DNA of 23,096 nucleotides from an uncultured Bacilli bacterium (GTDB taxonomy: Bacteria > Bacillota_I > Bacilli_A > RF39 > UBA660), in NCBI GenBank assembly GCA_910587775.1, contig CAJUNF010000012.1:1-23096 (forward strand). Reading direction: 5' to 3'. Positions 22,709 through 23,096 of this stretch are shown one piece after another. The translations under genes were made by a program, and so were the position numbers. Each line of letters opens with the position of its first letter. Position 1 is the first letter of the stretch. The notes under the pieces are model-generated. The model had not been told where the DNA came from. It was given only the letters and a program-made list of their open reading frames with translations, and searched no databases.

Positions 22709-23096
22709 ATTTTTCATTTAAATATCGTTTTAACCATTGACCTGTATATGATTCTTTTACTTTGCTTACCGCTTCTGGAGTCCCTGTTGCTACAATCGTT
22801 CCTCCACCTGAACCGCCTTCTGGTCCTAAATCAATAATATGATCTGCAACTTTTATAATATCTAGATTATGTTCAATTACTAAAACAGTATCTCCATTAT
22901 CTGCAATTCGGTTTAAAATGGATAATAATTTCTTTATATCTGCACTATGTAGTCCTGTAGTTGGCTCATCTAATATAAATAAACTCTTTCCCGTAGCTTT
23001 CTTTTGTAGTTCTTTTGCCAGTTTTACACGTCCTGCTTCACCACCTGATAAGGTTGGGGCACTTTGACCAAGTTCTATATAAGTAAGTCCTACATC
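22707..23096 (-). CDS. uvrA: UvrA excinuclease ABC subunit A, C-terminal part (5' end outside window)
   Basis: The last 129 residues of UvrA, the damage-recognition ATPase of nucleotide excision repair. Visible are the start GLTYIELGQSAPTLSGGEAGR with the ABC signature, Walker B and D-loop SLFILDEPTTGLH, the switch histidine in VIEHNLDIIK, and the family end DLGPEGGSGGGTIVATGTPE. The signature reads LSGGEAGR, where UvrA proteins usually have LSGGEAQR. The frame is open to the window edge. Its stop lies inside the terminator hairpin. Confidence 0.95.
   Translation of the reverse strand, partial: DVGLTYIELGQSAPTLSGGEAGRVKLAKELQKKATGKSLFILDEPTTGLHSADIKKLLSILNRIADNGDTVLVIEHNLDIIKVADHIIDLGPEGGSGGGTIVATGTPEAVSKVKESYTGQWLKRYLNEK

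Overview
This window is strongly AT-rich DNA from a low-GC Gram-positive bacterium (Bacillota). It carries lipoprotein diacylglyceryl transferase, an LTA-synthase-type enzyme, thioredoxin reductase, a YtxH protein and CalY/TasA-like exported proteins. Genes are tightly packed with AGGAGG-type ribosome binding sites and consensus sigma-A promoters. TGA acts as a stop and Trp is TGG, so this is code 11 and not a Mycoplasma code. The gene style resembles uncultured gut Bacilli, but I cannot fix the taxon from sequence alone.

Left part (1 to about 5.86 kb): a decayed mobile element. It starts with the 3' part of a MobV/Pre relaxase (+ strand) and ends with a broken large serine recombinase (+ strand). 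Between them is a four-gene minus-strand cargo operon: DUF4365-like nuclease-fold protein, GNAT acetyltransferase, HD-domain hydrolase, and a SAM methyltransferase cut by an in-frame stop. The 650-bp stretch before the recombinase holds inverted repeats, two tandem intrinsic terminators, an ORF remnant and a repeated ribosome-binding-site block.

Middle part (5.9 to 17.5 kb): chromosomal housekeeping genes, mostly on the minus strand. These are an Asp/Glu-type racemase and ytxH; a divergent CmpB-type membrane protein on the + strand; an envelope operon (LTA synthase family, asparagine-synthase-type amidotransferase, PAP2 phosphatase with a frameshift); tex; and an operon of lgt, trxB and two membrane-anchored beta-rich proteins. 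The second of those proteins also has its own promoter.

Right part (17.6 to 22.6 kb): two tandem paralogous loci encode large helical-repeat proteins that I cannot assign to a known family. Both are broken. The larger has a TAA where its paralogue has Tyr, separating an 800-residue soluble part from a membrane-anchored C-terminal part. The smaller is split by a frameshift at an A8 run. Both have similar promoters and the same GGGGGATT-type ribosome binding site. The window ends in the C-terminal part of uvrA (minus strand).

Two in-frame TAA stops and three frameshifts at homopolymer runs (C5, T6, A8) fall in 23 kb. That points to real decay, phase-variable switching, or consensus error in the assembly, and needs read-level checking. 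I saw no tRNA, rRNA or CRISPR array.
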